Of a DNA stretch of 64,000 nucleotides, positions 18,599 through 26,320 are shown piece after piece. A program made the translations under genes and the position numbers. The stretch is taken from contig NZ_FOTW01000020.1 of the NCBI RefSeq assembly GCF_900114705.1, positions 62,001 through 126,000 of the forward strand, written 5' to 3'. Source of the DNA: Rugamonas rubra (GTDB lineage Bacteria; Pseudomonadota; Gammaproteobacteria; Burkholderiales; Burkholderiaceae_D). The number at the start of each line of letters is the position of its first letter. Within the stretch, counting starts at the first letter, position 1. Below the pieces are notes generated by a model. That model was given only the letters and a program-made list of their open reading frames with translations. It made no database searches and was not told the DNA's origin.

Positions 18599-19753
18599 AT
18601 GCCGGATGACGAAGAACAAGAAGGGCAGGTGATGCTGCCGCCACGGCCGCTCAAGGCGAGCAAGGGGCGCGGCGCCGTGTCCAACCTGCAGGGCCGCTTC
18701 GACAAGCAGGCCCGGGAGGAGTACGACGACGGCTGGCCGCGCGAGGAGGAGGAGCCGCGCGCGTGGAAAACCCAGGTCACCGAGGAGCAGGCTAAGACCA
18801 TTCTCAGCCGCAACAGCTCGCCGGATCTGCCCTTCGGCGTCTCGCTCAACCCCTATCGCGGGTGCGAGCACGGTTGCATCTACTGCTACGCGCGGCCGAC
18901 CCACAGCTATCTTGGGCTGTCGCCGGGGCTGGACTTCGAGAGCAAGATCTTCGCCAAGGTCAACGCGCCGGAACTGCTGCGGCGCGAGCTGGGCAAGGCC
19001 TCGTACGTGCCGGAGTCGATCGCGCTGGGCGTCAACACCGACGCCTACCAGCCCTGCGAGCGCGAGCTGCGCCTGACCCGCCGCATCCTGGAGGTGTTGC
19101 AGGAGTGCGAGCATCCGGTCGGGCTGATCACCAAGTCGGCGCTGGTCGAGCGCGACATCGACATCCTCGCGCCCATGGCCGCCAAGCGCCTGGCCGCCGC
19201 CGCCGTCACCCTGACCACGTTGGAGCCGTCCATCGCGCGCACGCTGGAGCCGCGCGCGGCGGCCCCGGCGCGGCGCCTGCGCACCATCCGCACGCTGACG
19301 GACGCCGGCATTCCGGTCAGCGTCAGCATCTCGCCCATCATTCCCTTCGTCACCGAGCCGGAGATCGAGCACCTGCTGGAGGCGGCGCGCGACGCCGGCG
19401 CCGTCCACGCCCATTACGTGGTGCTGCGTTTGCCGTGGGAGGTCAACCCCCTGTTCCAGCAATGGCTGCAGGCGCATTTTCCGGACCGGGCGCAGCGTGT
19501 CATGAACCGCGTGCGAGAAATGCGCGGCGGCAAGGACTACGACAGCGATTTTTCCACCCGCATGAAAGGCGAGGGCGTGTGGGCGGAGTTGATACGCCAG
19601 CGTTTCCAGATCGCCGTCGCCAGGCTCGGCATGACGGGGCGCGGCGACCGCTTCAAGGGGCTGGACACCTCGCTGTTCCGGCGGCCGCTGGTGATTCCGC
19701 CGCTGGGCTCAAAGGCAAAGGAGGGCTCGGCCGGACAAATGGATTTGTTCTGA
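18599..19753 (+). CDS. PA0069-family radical SAM protein, SOS-controlled
   Basis: A 384-residue radical SAM enzyme. The cluster motif is CEHGCIYCYA (CxxxCxxC) in the segment RGCEHGCIYCYARPTHSYLG, and the sequence is of the PA0069 / spore-photoproduct-lyase-like type (ESIALGVNTDAYQPCERELRLTR, VSISPIIPFVTEPEIE). The C-terminus ends SAGQMDLF. I chose ATG 18599 because the alternative GTG start is inside the LexA box. PA0069 of Pseudomonas aeruginosa is, as I recall, a member of the LexA regulon, so SOS control appears conserved across classes. A repair or damage-response role is likely; substrate unknown. Confidence 0.9.
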   Translation: MPDDEEQEGQVMLPPRPLKASKGRGAVSNLQGRFDKQAREEYDDGWPREEEEPRAWKTQVTEEQAKTILSRNSSPDLPFGVSLNPYRGCEHGCIYCYARPTHSYLGLSPGLDFESKIFAKVNAPELLRRELGKASYVPESIALGVNTDAYQPCERELRLTRRILEVLQECEHPVGLITKSALVERDIDILAPMAAKRLAAAAVTLTTLEPSIARTLEPRAAAPARRLRTIRTLTDAGIPVSVSISPIIPFVTEPEIEHLLEAARDAGAVHAHYVVLRLPWEVNPLFQQWLQAHFPDRAQRVMNRVREMRGGKDYDSDFSTRMKGEGVWAELIRQRFQIAVARLGMTGRGDRFKGLDTSLFRRPLVIPPLGSKAKEGSAGQMDLF

Positions 19754-19785
19754 GGCGAGAGGCGGCCGGAAATGTGTGGCCCGGT

Positions 19786-19810
19786 GGCGTGCCGCGACGG
19801 CGGGCACGCC
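19786..19810. terminator. Hairpin between convergent radical SAM and ChaC-like genes
   Basis: GGCGTGCC (19786-19793) pairs perfectly with GGCACGCC (19803-19810). It lies between two convergent gene ends 95 bases apart. The T-run is weak, so it is a candidate shared terminator only. Confidence 0.4.
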
Positions 19811-19848
19811 TTGGGCGCGGCTAGCGCAACAAAATCGGTGGGGCGGGC

Positions 19849-20472
19849 TTACGCGTCCCGCTTGGTTTGCTCGGCCGGTTTGGTCTGGTTGGCCAGCTCG
19901 GCCAGATGCTGTTCGATGGCGAACACGTGCGGGTCGCTCTTGCCCAGCTCGCGCAGGGCGGCGGCCAGGTGGTTCAGGTAGTCGCTGTTGGGGCCGCTCG
20001 GGCCGCTGGATTGGGCGATCTGGCGCGCGATCTCCAGCTCGGAGGCGGCGCCGAGGAAGGCGGTGTTGTCTTCGGTGGCAATGTAGACCAGGCCCGGCAC
20101 GCTGCGGCCGTCGTCGAACAGGATGGCGGTGCTCAGGCGCAGGTAGCCGTTCTTTTCGCGGTGGTCGAGGTGCTCGAACACTTGCGGCGTGACCAGGTAG
20201 GCCATGCCGTGGCAAATGGCACCGGCCTCGGGGATGATGGTGACGACGCGGCCCGGCGCCTCCGGCGTGCCGCGATGGTCGTGCGAGCCTTGCCAGAAGC
20301 GGCGCGTCCAGCCGGCGATGCTGGCCGGACGCCGTTCGAGGTAGGGAAAGTCGGCCTTGTAGATCAGCGAGCCGTAGCCGAACAACCAGACGCTGTGCTG
20401 GCCGTCGAGATTGTTCATCAGCTTGTTGGTGGCGATGGTGTCGGCGTTGCTGCGTTTGGATTGCTTGGACAT
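19849..20472 (-). CDS. ChaC-like gamma-glutamylcyclotransferase
   Basis: ChaC-type enzymes cleave the gamma-glutamyl group of glutathione to 5-oxoproline. The 207-residue product has the substrate-loop motif FGYGSLIYK (YGSL at residues 33-36), the RRFWQGSHDHRGTPEAPGRVVT block, and LDHREKNGYLR, whose Glu106 matches the family catalytic Glu. I chose the ATG at 20472 (MSKQSKRS); an internal ATG at residue 19 is another possible start. The C-terminal helix is followed by a Lys-rich tail. It is convergent with the radical SAM gene and probably transcribed alone. Confidence 0.88.
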   Translation of the reverse strand: MSKQSKRSNADTIATNKLMNNLDGQHSVWLFGYGSLIYKADFPYLERRPASIAGWTRRFWQGSHDHRGTPEAPGRVVTIIPEAGAICHGMAYLVTPQVFEHLDHREKNGYLRLSTAILFDDGRSVPGLVYIATEDNTAFLGAASELEIARQIAQSSGPSGPNSDYLNHLAAALRELGKSDPHVFAIEQHLAELANQTKPAEQTKRDA

Positions 20473-20612
20473 GGTGTGCAAATGGGCTGGCTGCCGGCGA
20501 ATAGCTGCGGTTGCGCAATTATACGGGCGCGGCGGCCGGCCGCCAGCCATGGTTGGCCACCGCGCCCGCGTTGGGCTTGGTGGCCGAGGTGTGAAGTGTG
20601 AACCTGAGCAGC

Positions 20613-22676
20613 TTAGAAGCGGCTGCTCAGCGTCAGGCTGACGTTGCGTGGCGCACCCGGTTGAATCTGCACGTTGTTGATCGCCGATTCATAGAAATGC
20701 GCGTTGCCGAGGTTGTTCAGCTTGAGGCGCAGGTCGTAGGCCTTCTGGTGGTAGTTGAACGTCGCGTCGACGCGGGCGTAGCCGGGCAGGCGCACGGCGT
20801 TGTCGGACAAGGCGAACTGATCGCTGTTGACCAGCACGCCAAGGCCGGCGCTGTAGGTATCCGAGAACGACTGGTCCAACCACAGGCTGGCGCGGTGGCG
20901 GGCGGTCATCTCGGCGCGGTTGCCGCTGGGGATGTCGTTCGAGGCGACGATGCGCGCGTCGTTGTAGGTGTAGGCGGTGCTGAGGCGGCCGCCCTGCCAC
21001 AGCGCGCCCTGCAGTTCCAGCTCGACGCCCTGGTTGCGCTGCTTGCCCACTTGCAGCTGGCGAAGGCCGGCCGGATCGCTCGGGTCCAGCGTCAGCTGGT
21101 TGCGTTGCTCGATGCGGAACAGGGCGACGGTGGTGAAGAAGCGTTTGTTGAGCCAGTCGCGCTTGTAGCCGATCTCCTGCAGATCGGTCTGCATCGGCTT
21201 GACCTGCTTGAGCGGCGTGCTGGAGGTGTACAGCAGGTCGCCGCCGGCCGGCTGGTGCGAGCGGCTCAGGTTCAGGTACAGCGATTGCGTGTCGTCGGCT
21301 TGGTAGACCAGGCCGACGCGGGGCGAGGCCAGCTTGTCGCTGCGTTCGCTCAGCTCGTTCTTTTTGAGGTGGTTGATTTGTTCCTGGCGGAAGCGGTCGA
21401 AGCGCACGCCCAACAGCGCCTTCCACTGCGCGCCCAGGCTGATCTGGTCTTGCAGGTACAGGGCGGCTGTTTTGGCGGTGAAGCTGTTGTCCAGAGACAA
21501 GGGCAGGCCGTTGAAGTCCGGCGCGGCCAGCACGTGTTGCGGCGCGTACAGGTCGACAGGGAAGGCGATCGCCGTCTGGCCGGTGCGCACGTCGCGTTTT
21601 TGCTGCGCCAGTTCCACGCCGGCCAGGATGGTGTGGTTGGCCAGCGCGTAGGTCAGCTCGGTTTGGTTGATCAGATTGCGCTGGTTCTGCGGGAAGTAGG
21701 TGATCTGGCGCGACAGCGTGCCGTTGGCGTTGACGCGGCGGTTGCGCGTGTTGACGCCGGACAGGTCGGTGTGGCTGTACTGCAGCGTGTTGTTGAGCTT
21801 GAGCTGCTGGTTGATGCGGTGGTCCAGGCTGGCGCGGACGATCTCGCTGTCGGTGTCGGTGTAGTCGTAGCGCTCGCCGTAGAAGGTGCCGGCCGGCACG
21901 TCGAGCGGACGCCCGTTGAGCGAGGGCACGCCACGGTCGGGCGTGCGCTGCTCGCGCTGGATTTCGGCCTGCAGCAGCAGGCTGGTGTCGGCGCCGAGCC
22001 TGATGGCGGCCGAGGGGGCGATCAGTTTGCGGCTGTGTTCGACCACGTCGCGGTAGCTGTCGCCGCTGTCGTAGACGCCGATCAGGCGGGCGTTGACCTG
22101 GTCGTTGAGGGCGCCGCCGACGTCGACGCTGACGCGGCGTTCGCGGTCCGAGCCCAGCGTGGCCGAGATCTCGCTGGCCTGGCCGGCCTTCGGTTTCTTG
22201 CTGACGCGGTTGATCAGGCCGCCGGCCGAGCCGCGTCCGTACAGTGCCGCCGCCGCGCCCTTGACGACCTCGATTTGCTCGGTGGTGGCCAGGTCGCGGA
22301 AGTATAGGTTGTCGTCGCGCATGCCGTCGACGCTGGTGTCGCGCAGCGAATAGAAGCCGCGAATGTAGAACTCGTCGCGGCGGCCCTCGCCCTGGCCGGC
22401 CACCACGCTGCTGACGTAGTCGAGCGCGTCCTTGCTGCTCAGGGCGGCGCGGTTGCGCAGGCTCTCTTGCGTGACCAGGCTGATCGACTGCGGCGTCTCC
22501 AGCAGCGTGCTGGCGGTCTTGGTGGCGCCGGCGATCAGCGCCTGGCCGCCGTCCTTGCTGGCGGAGACGGTGATCTGCGCCATTTCTTGCGTGGTTTGGG
22601 CGCCGGCGGCGGAGTGGACAAGCAGAACGGACAGCAGCAGGGGGAGGGGTTTCAGTGCGGGACGAAGAATGGCCAT
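20613..22676 (-). CDS. TonB-dependent siderophore receptor
   Basis: A 687-residue outer-membrane receptor. It has a signal peptide ending near AAGAQ (residue 26), then a plug domain (TPQSISLVTQESLRNRAALSSKDALDYVSSVVAGQGEGRRDEFYIRGF; EQIEVVKGAAAALYGRGSAGGLINRVSKKP) and a 22-strand barrel ending in an aromatic residue (SLTLSSRF). No N-terminal signalling extension is present, so it does not belong to the sigma/anti-sigma transducer type. The plug wording is that of ferric-siderophore receptors. A possible Fur site lies about 110 bases upstream. It appears to be a single-gene unit. Confidence 0.92.
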   Translation of the reverse strand: MAILRPALKPLPLLLSVLLVHSAAGAQTTQEMAQITVSASKDGGQALIAGATKTASTLLETPQSISLVTQESLRNRAALSSKDALDYVSSVVAGQGEGRRDEFYIRGFYSLRDTSVDGMRDDNLYFRDLATTEQIEVVKGAAAALYGRGSAGGLINRVSKKPKAGQASEISATLGSDRERRVSVDVGGALNDQVNARLIGVYDSGDSYRDVVEHSRKLIAPSAAIRLGADTSLLLQAEIQREQRTPDRGVPSLNGRPLDVPAGTFYGERYDYTDTDSEIVRASLDHRINQQLKLNNTLQYSHTDLSGVNTRNRRVNANGTLSRQITYFPQNQRNLINQTELTYALANHTILAGVELAQQKRDVRTGQTAIAFPVDLYAPQHVLAAPDFNGLPLSLDNSFTAKTAALYLQDQISLGAQWKALLGVRFDRFRQEQINHLKKNELSERSDKLASPRVGLVYQADDTQSLYLNLSRSHQPAGGDLLYTSSTPLKQVKPMQTDLQEIGYKRDWLNKRFFTTVALFRIEQRNQLTLDPSDPAGLRQLQVGKQRNQGVELELQGALWQGGRLSTAYTYNDARIVASNDIPSGNRAEMTARHRASLWLDQSFSDTYSAGLGVLVNSDQFALSDNAVRLPGYARVDATFNYHQKAYDLRLKLNNLGNAHFYESAINNVQIQPGAPRNVSLTLSSRF

Positions 22677-22786
22677 GGATCGTTAGCGTAAAGTTGTGTT
22701 GAATGCGTTGAGCCGACGCGGGACGGGCAAGCGCGCGGGGAGAATTGCATAGATTGCAAATCTTAAGTTGCACGGATGGGAATGTC

Positions 22787-22805
22787 AATGATAGTGATTC
22801 GTATT
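22787..22805 (-). promoter_or_regulatory. Possible Fur box of the siderophore receptor
   Basis: On the plus strand AATGATAGTGATTCGTATT matches the repeated GATAAT hexamer pattern of Fur sites with a few mismatches; the left half fits well, the right half poorly. It stands 111 bases upstream of the receptor ATG, and iron control of such receptors is usual. Confidence 0.45.
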
Positions 22806-22944
22806 TGCGATAATGCTTGCGGCGCCGCCTCTATGCGGCGTCGTACTGCGGCGAGGAAAGTGGCGAGCACTGGCCGGGTGGGCCCGGACGTGCACGCGGC
22901 GCGGCGCGGATTGTCCGGCAGTGCCAGGGGGACTGGCCGGCAGC

Positions 22945-23868
22945 TCAGGCGTTGCGCGTCACCGTCACGTTCCACTCGTGGGTGTCGACGAACTCGTGCA
23001 GGAAGGCGACGAAGCTCTCGGCCGCCGGCGACAGCGCGCGGGCGTTCTTGGTGTAGACGAAGAAGCGGCGCGTCAGCTCGGGGTCTTGCAGCAGACGCAT
23101 CCGCAGGCCGTACAGCTTGACCATCGGCTCGGCGTAGGGCAGGCAGACGGTGATGCCCAGCTTGGCGCTGACCATGGCCAGCGCGGTGGTCATGAAGGTC
23201 ACCTCGTTGTAGGGGCTGAGCGACAGCTCGCGGAAGGACACGTGCATGTCGTGCAGCAGCCGCTCGGTGAACTGGCCCTGCAGCGCGATGAAGGGGAAGT
23301 CGTTGACGTCGGCCCAGCTGACGCGCTCGCGCTGCTCCAGCGCGTGGCCGGGCGGGAACACCAGCACGAAGGGCATCTCGAACAGCACCTGGGCGTCGAT
23401 CTCGGCCGTCGGCTCGCGCTCGGGGCCGATGCCGAAGTCGACCTCGCCGCTGAACACGCGCGCCGAGACGTTCTCCACCGGACAGTCGACCAGCTTGACC
23501 TGCACGTCCGGATAGGCCAGCCGGTAGGCGGCGATCACCTCCGGCAGCAGGGTGCAGGACATCATCTGCGGCGCCGCCACCCGCACCATGCCCTTCTTCA
23601 GCGCCTTGCGGTTGGCGATGTCGGCCATGGCGCCGTCCAAGTCCTGCAGCATCTTGTCGAACAGCGGATACAGCTCGCGGCCCAGCTCGGACAGCTGCGC
23701 CTTGCGCGTGGTGCGCTCGACCACCTTCACGCCGAGCAACTGCTCGAGCTCCTTGATCTGCCCGCTCAGGGCCGACTGCGTCACGTGCAGAATTTCGGCG
23801 GCCAGCGTGAAGCTGCCGGTCTTGGCGAGCGCCACCAGGGCGCGCATTTGACGCAGGCTAGGATTCAT
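22945..23868 (-). CDS. LysR-family transcriptional regulator
   Basis: A 307-residue LysR regulator, started at MNPSLRQMRALVALAKTGSF because the helix-turn-helix follows directly; the longer frame adds an implausible leader. The DNA-binding domain (residues 1-60: SFTLAAEILHVTQSALSGQIKELEQLLGVKVVERTTR) is standard, and the effector domain is complete. It is transcribed away from the VOC / FAH / maiA operon with 141 bases between starts, the usual layout for a LysR regulator of an adjacent catabolic operon. Its inducer is unknown. A strong palindrome in the shared promoter region is the likely operator. Confidence 0.92.
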   Translation of the reverse strand: MNPSLRQMRALVALAKTGSFTLAAEILHVTQSALSGQIKELEQLLGVKVVERTTRKAQLSELGRELYPLFDKMLQDLDGAMADIANRKALKKGMVRVAAPQMMSCTLLPEVIAAYRLAYPDVQVKLVDCPVENVSARVFSGEVDFGIGPEREPTAEIDAQVLFEMPFVLVFPPGHALEQRERVSWADVNDFPFIALQGQFTERLLHDMHVSFRELSLSPYNEVTFMTTALAMVSAKLGITVCLPYAEPMVKLYGLRMRLLQDPELTRRFFVYTKNARALSPAAESFVAFLHEFVDTHEWNVTVTRNA

Positions 23869-23921
23869 AAGGAATTCTGATAAGTGGAGGTAAAAATACT
23901 GTTTGTATGATATCTGAAACT

Positions 23922-23947
23922 GGCATCTAATGCTCAGCATAGATGCC
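23922..23947. promoter_or_regulatory. Palindromic operator candidate between LysR gene and catabolic operon
   Basis: GGCATCT (23922-23928) and AGATGCC (23941-23947) are perfect inverted arms, and inside them ATGCT and AGCAT extend the symmetry around a single C, with one extra A on the left. Position between divergent genes fits a LysR-family binding site. An ATAC-N5-GTAT dyad at about 23896-23908 is a weaker second candidate. Confidence 0.5.
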
Positions 23948-24009
23948 GCGCCCGTCGCTAGTGCCACACTGCCGACCCGCAGCGAACGAATTCACCCCCG
24001 GAGACAACG

Positions 24010-24552
24010 ATGAAAATCAAACAAATCCACCATGTGGCCTACCGCTGCATCGACGCCAAGCAGACCGTCGACTGGTATGTGAAACACCTGAACATGAACT
24101 TCGTGCTGGCCATCGCCGAGAACGAGGTGCCGTCGACCAAGGCGCCGGACCCGTACATGCACGTCTTCCTCGACGCCGGCCACGGCAACGTGCTGGCCTT
24201 CTTCGAGCTGCCGACCCAGCCGCCGATGGACCGCGACCACAACACCCCGGCCTGGGTGCAGCACCTGGCGCTGGAAGTGGGCAGCATGGAAGAGCTGTTG
24301 GCCGCCAAGGAGCAGCTGGTCGCCGGCGGCATCGAGGTGCTCGGCCCGGTCTACCACGGCATCTTCAAGTCGATCTACTTCTTCGACCCGAACGGCCACC
24401 GCCTCGAACTGGCCGCCAACATCGGCACGCCGGAGATGATGCAGCAGCTCGACTCGGTCAAGTGGGAGATGTTGGAAGAGTGGTCGCGCACGCGCAAGGC
24501 GCCCAAGCACGCCGCCTGGATGCACGCGCCGGAAGCGGAGGTGAAGGCATGA
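24010..24552 (+). CDS. VOC-family metalloenzyme (glyoxalase/dioxygenase superfamily)
   Basis: A 180-residue vicinal-oxygen-chelate protein. Candidate metal ligands are H8 in IHHVAY, E66 in LAFFELP, H85 in VQHLALEV and E133 in HRLELAAN. This set looks more like glyoxalase I or epimerase (2 His, 2 Glu) than the 2-His-1-Glu set of ring-cleaving dioxygenases, though E66 may not bind metal. At 180 residues it is much shorter than 4-hydroxyphenylpyruvate dioxygenase. It starts an operon with a fumarylacetoacetase-type hydrolase and maleylacetoacetate isomerase, so it should act in aromatic-acid breakdown. The exact reaction is uncertain. Confidence 0.85.
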   Translation: MKIKQIHHVAYRCIDAKQTVDWYVKHLNMNFVLAIAENEVPSTKAPDPYMHVFLDAGHGNVLAFFELPTQPPMDRDHNTPAWVQHLALEVGSMEELLAAKEQLVAGGIEVLGPVYHGIFKSIYFFDPNGHRLELAANIGTPEMMQQLDSVKWEMLEEWSRTRKAPKHAAWMHAPEAEVKA

Positions 24553-25571
24553 AGCTCGCCAGCCTGAAAAACGGCGGCCGCGACGGCGCCCTGGTGGTCG
24601 TCAGCCGCGACCTGAACAACTACGTTGCCGTGCCGCAGATCGCCGCCACGCTGCAGCAGGCGCTGGACAATTGGGACGCCATCGCGCCTCAGCTGGAGCA
24701 GGTCTACGCCGCGCTCAACGCCGGCACCGCCGCGTTGGCCCAACCCTTCGAGCAGAGCCTGTGCCACTCGCCGCTGCCGCGCGCCTACCAATGGGCCGAC
24801 GGCTCGGCCTACATCAACCACGTCGAGCTGGTGCGCCGCGCCCGCAACGCCGAGGTGCCGGCCTCGTTCTACACCGACCCGCTGATGTACCAGGGCGGCT
24901 CGGACAGCTTCATCGGTCCGCGCGACCCGATCTTCGCGCTGTCGGAAGACTGGGGCATCGACCTGGAGGCGGAAGTGGCCGTCATCACCGGCGACGTCGC
25001 CATGGGCGTCTCGGACGCCGACGCCGCCAAGGCGATCCGCCTGGTGATGTTGGTGAACGACGTCTCGCTGCGCAACCTGATCCCCAACGAGCTGGCCAAG
25101 GGCTTCGGCTTCTTCCAGTCTAAGGCGGCCAGCGCCTTCTCGCCGGTGGCGGTCACGCCCGACGAGTTGGGTGGCCACTGGGCTGACACCAAGCTGCACC
25201 TGCCGCTGTTGGTGGAACTGAGCGGCAAGCCCTTCGGTAAGCCGAACGCTGGCGAGGACATGACCTTCAACTTCGCCCAGCTGGTGGCGCATGCCGCCCG
25301 CACCCGCGAGCTGGCGGCCGGCACCATCATCGGCTCCGGCACGGTGTCGAACAAGCAGGGCAACCTGCACGGCTCGAGCATCGACAACGGCGGCGTCGGC
25401 TACTGCTGCCTGGCCGAGGTGCGCATGTACGAGACCATCGAAGGCGGCAAGCCGAGCACCGGCTTCCTCAAGTTCGGCGACAGCGTGCGCATCGAAATGC
25501 GCGACGAGCAAGGCGCCAGCATCTTCGGCAGCATCGACCAGACCGTGGCGCACTACCAAGAGCGCCGCTGA
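24549..25571 (+). CDS. Fumarylacetoacetate hydrolase family protein
   Basis: A 340-residue FAH-family hydrolase, cleaving C-C bonds of diketo acids such as fumarylacetoacetate or fumarylpyruvate. The metal-binding acids are visible as E140 and E142 in DLEAEVAVI and D171 in VNDVSLRN; IGSGTVSNKQG is the usual late substrate-loop motif. The start overlaps the VOC stop by four bases and maiA starts one base after its stop, so all three are co-translated. The combination points to homogentisate or gentisate breakdown, and this sequence does not decide between them. Confidence 0.88.
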   Translation: MKLASLKNGGRDGALVVVSRDLNNYVAVPQIAATLQQALDNWDAIAPQLEQVYAALNAGTAALAQPFEQSLCHSPLPRAYQWADGSAYINHVELVRRARNAEVPASFYTDPLMYQGGSDSFIGPRDPIFALSEDWGIDLEAEVAVITGDVAMGVSDADAAKAIRLVMLVNDVSLRNLIPNELAKGFGFFQSKAASAFSPVAVTPDELGGHWADTKLHLPLLVELSGKPFGKPNAGEDMTFNFAQLVAHAARTRELAAGTIIGSGTVSNKQGNLHGSSIDNGGVGYCCLAEVRMYETIEGGKPSTGFLKFGDSVRIEMRDEQGASIFGSIDQTVAHYQERR

Positions 25572-25572
25572 G

Positions 25573-26217
25573 ATGAAGCTGTACACCTACTTCCGTAGCT
25601 CGGCCGCTTATCGGGTGCGCATCGCGCTGAACCTGAAGGGGCTGGACTACGAAGCGGTGCCGGTGCATCTGCTGCGCAATGGCGGCGAGCAGCTGGCCGA
25701 GGCCTACCGCGCCGTCAACCCCAGCGCGCTGCTGCCGGCGCTGGACGACGACGGCGCGCTGCTCAGCCAGTCGCTGGCGATCATCGAGTATCTCGACGAG
25801 ACGCGGCCGCTGGCGCCGCTGCTGCCGGCCGACGCGCTCGGCCGCGCCCGCGTGCGCGCGCTGGCGCAGACGGTGGCCTGCGACATCCATCCGCTGGCGA
25901 ACCTGCGCGTGCTCAAGTATTTGAAGGGGCCGCTCGGTTTGTCGGAGGAGGTCAAGCTGCAGTGGGTCGTGCACTGGGTCGGCGAGGGCATGGCGATGTT
26001 GGAGGCGCACCTGGCGCGCGATCCGCACACCGGCCGCTTCTGCCACGGCGACACGCCCGGCCTGGCCGACTGCTGCCTGGTGCCGCAGGTGTTCAACGCG
26101 CAGCGCTTCGACATCGACATGGCGGCCTATCCGACCGTCATGCGCATCCACGCCAACTGCGCCGCGCTGCCCGCCTTCGTCCAGGCGCATCCGGCGCAAC
26201 AGCCGGACGCCGAGTAG
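25573..26217 (+). CDS. maiA: Maleylacetoacetate isomerase (zeta-class GST)
   Basis: Isomerises maleylacetoacetate (or maleylpyruvate) with glutathione. The 214-residue product begins MKLYTYFRSSAAYRVRIALN; the usual zeta-class SSCxWRVRIAL motif is here SSAAYRVRIAL, so Ser9/Ser10 are kept but the Cys is replaced by Ala. NPSALLPALDDDG, LSQSLAIIEYLDE and the DIHPLANLRVLKYL segment are diagnostic of the family. It is the last gene of the VOC-FAH-maiA operon; a palindromic repeat follows 17 bases after its stop. Confidence 0.92.
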   Translation: MKLYTYFRSSAAYRVRIALNLKGLDYEAVPVHLLRNGGEQLAEAYRAVNPSALLPALDDDGALLSQSLAIIEYLDETRPLAPLLPADALGRARVRALAQTVACDIHPLANLRVLKYLKGPLGLSEEVKLQWVVHWVGEGMAMLEAHLARDPHTGRFCHGDTPGLADCCLVPQVFNAQRFDIDMAAYPTVMRIHANCAALPAFVQAHPAQQPDAE

Positions 26218-26234
26218 GCGGACTGCAGGTCCAG

Positions 26235-26260
26235 AGGGTCAGACCCTAGGGTCTGACCCT
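26235..26260. repeat. Palindromic repeat copy 1 (26 bp)
   Basis: AGGGTCAGACCCT followed directly by its reverse complement AGGGTCTGACCCT. It lies between the convergent maiA and permease genes. Each half can also fold alone (AGGGT / ACCCT with a three-base loop). Five more copies occur in the window. Confidence 0.9.
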
Positions 26261-26320
26261 GCTTCGCCGCCGCCGCCGCCGGGCTTCATCTGCCTCGCGG
26301 CTGTTGGCGAGTCGCCCGGC

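Noticed and set aside
18569..18601. GTG at 18569 as the start of the radical SAM gene
   Set aside because: It lies within the LexA box and would leave no room for a ribosome site; ATG 18599 is better.
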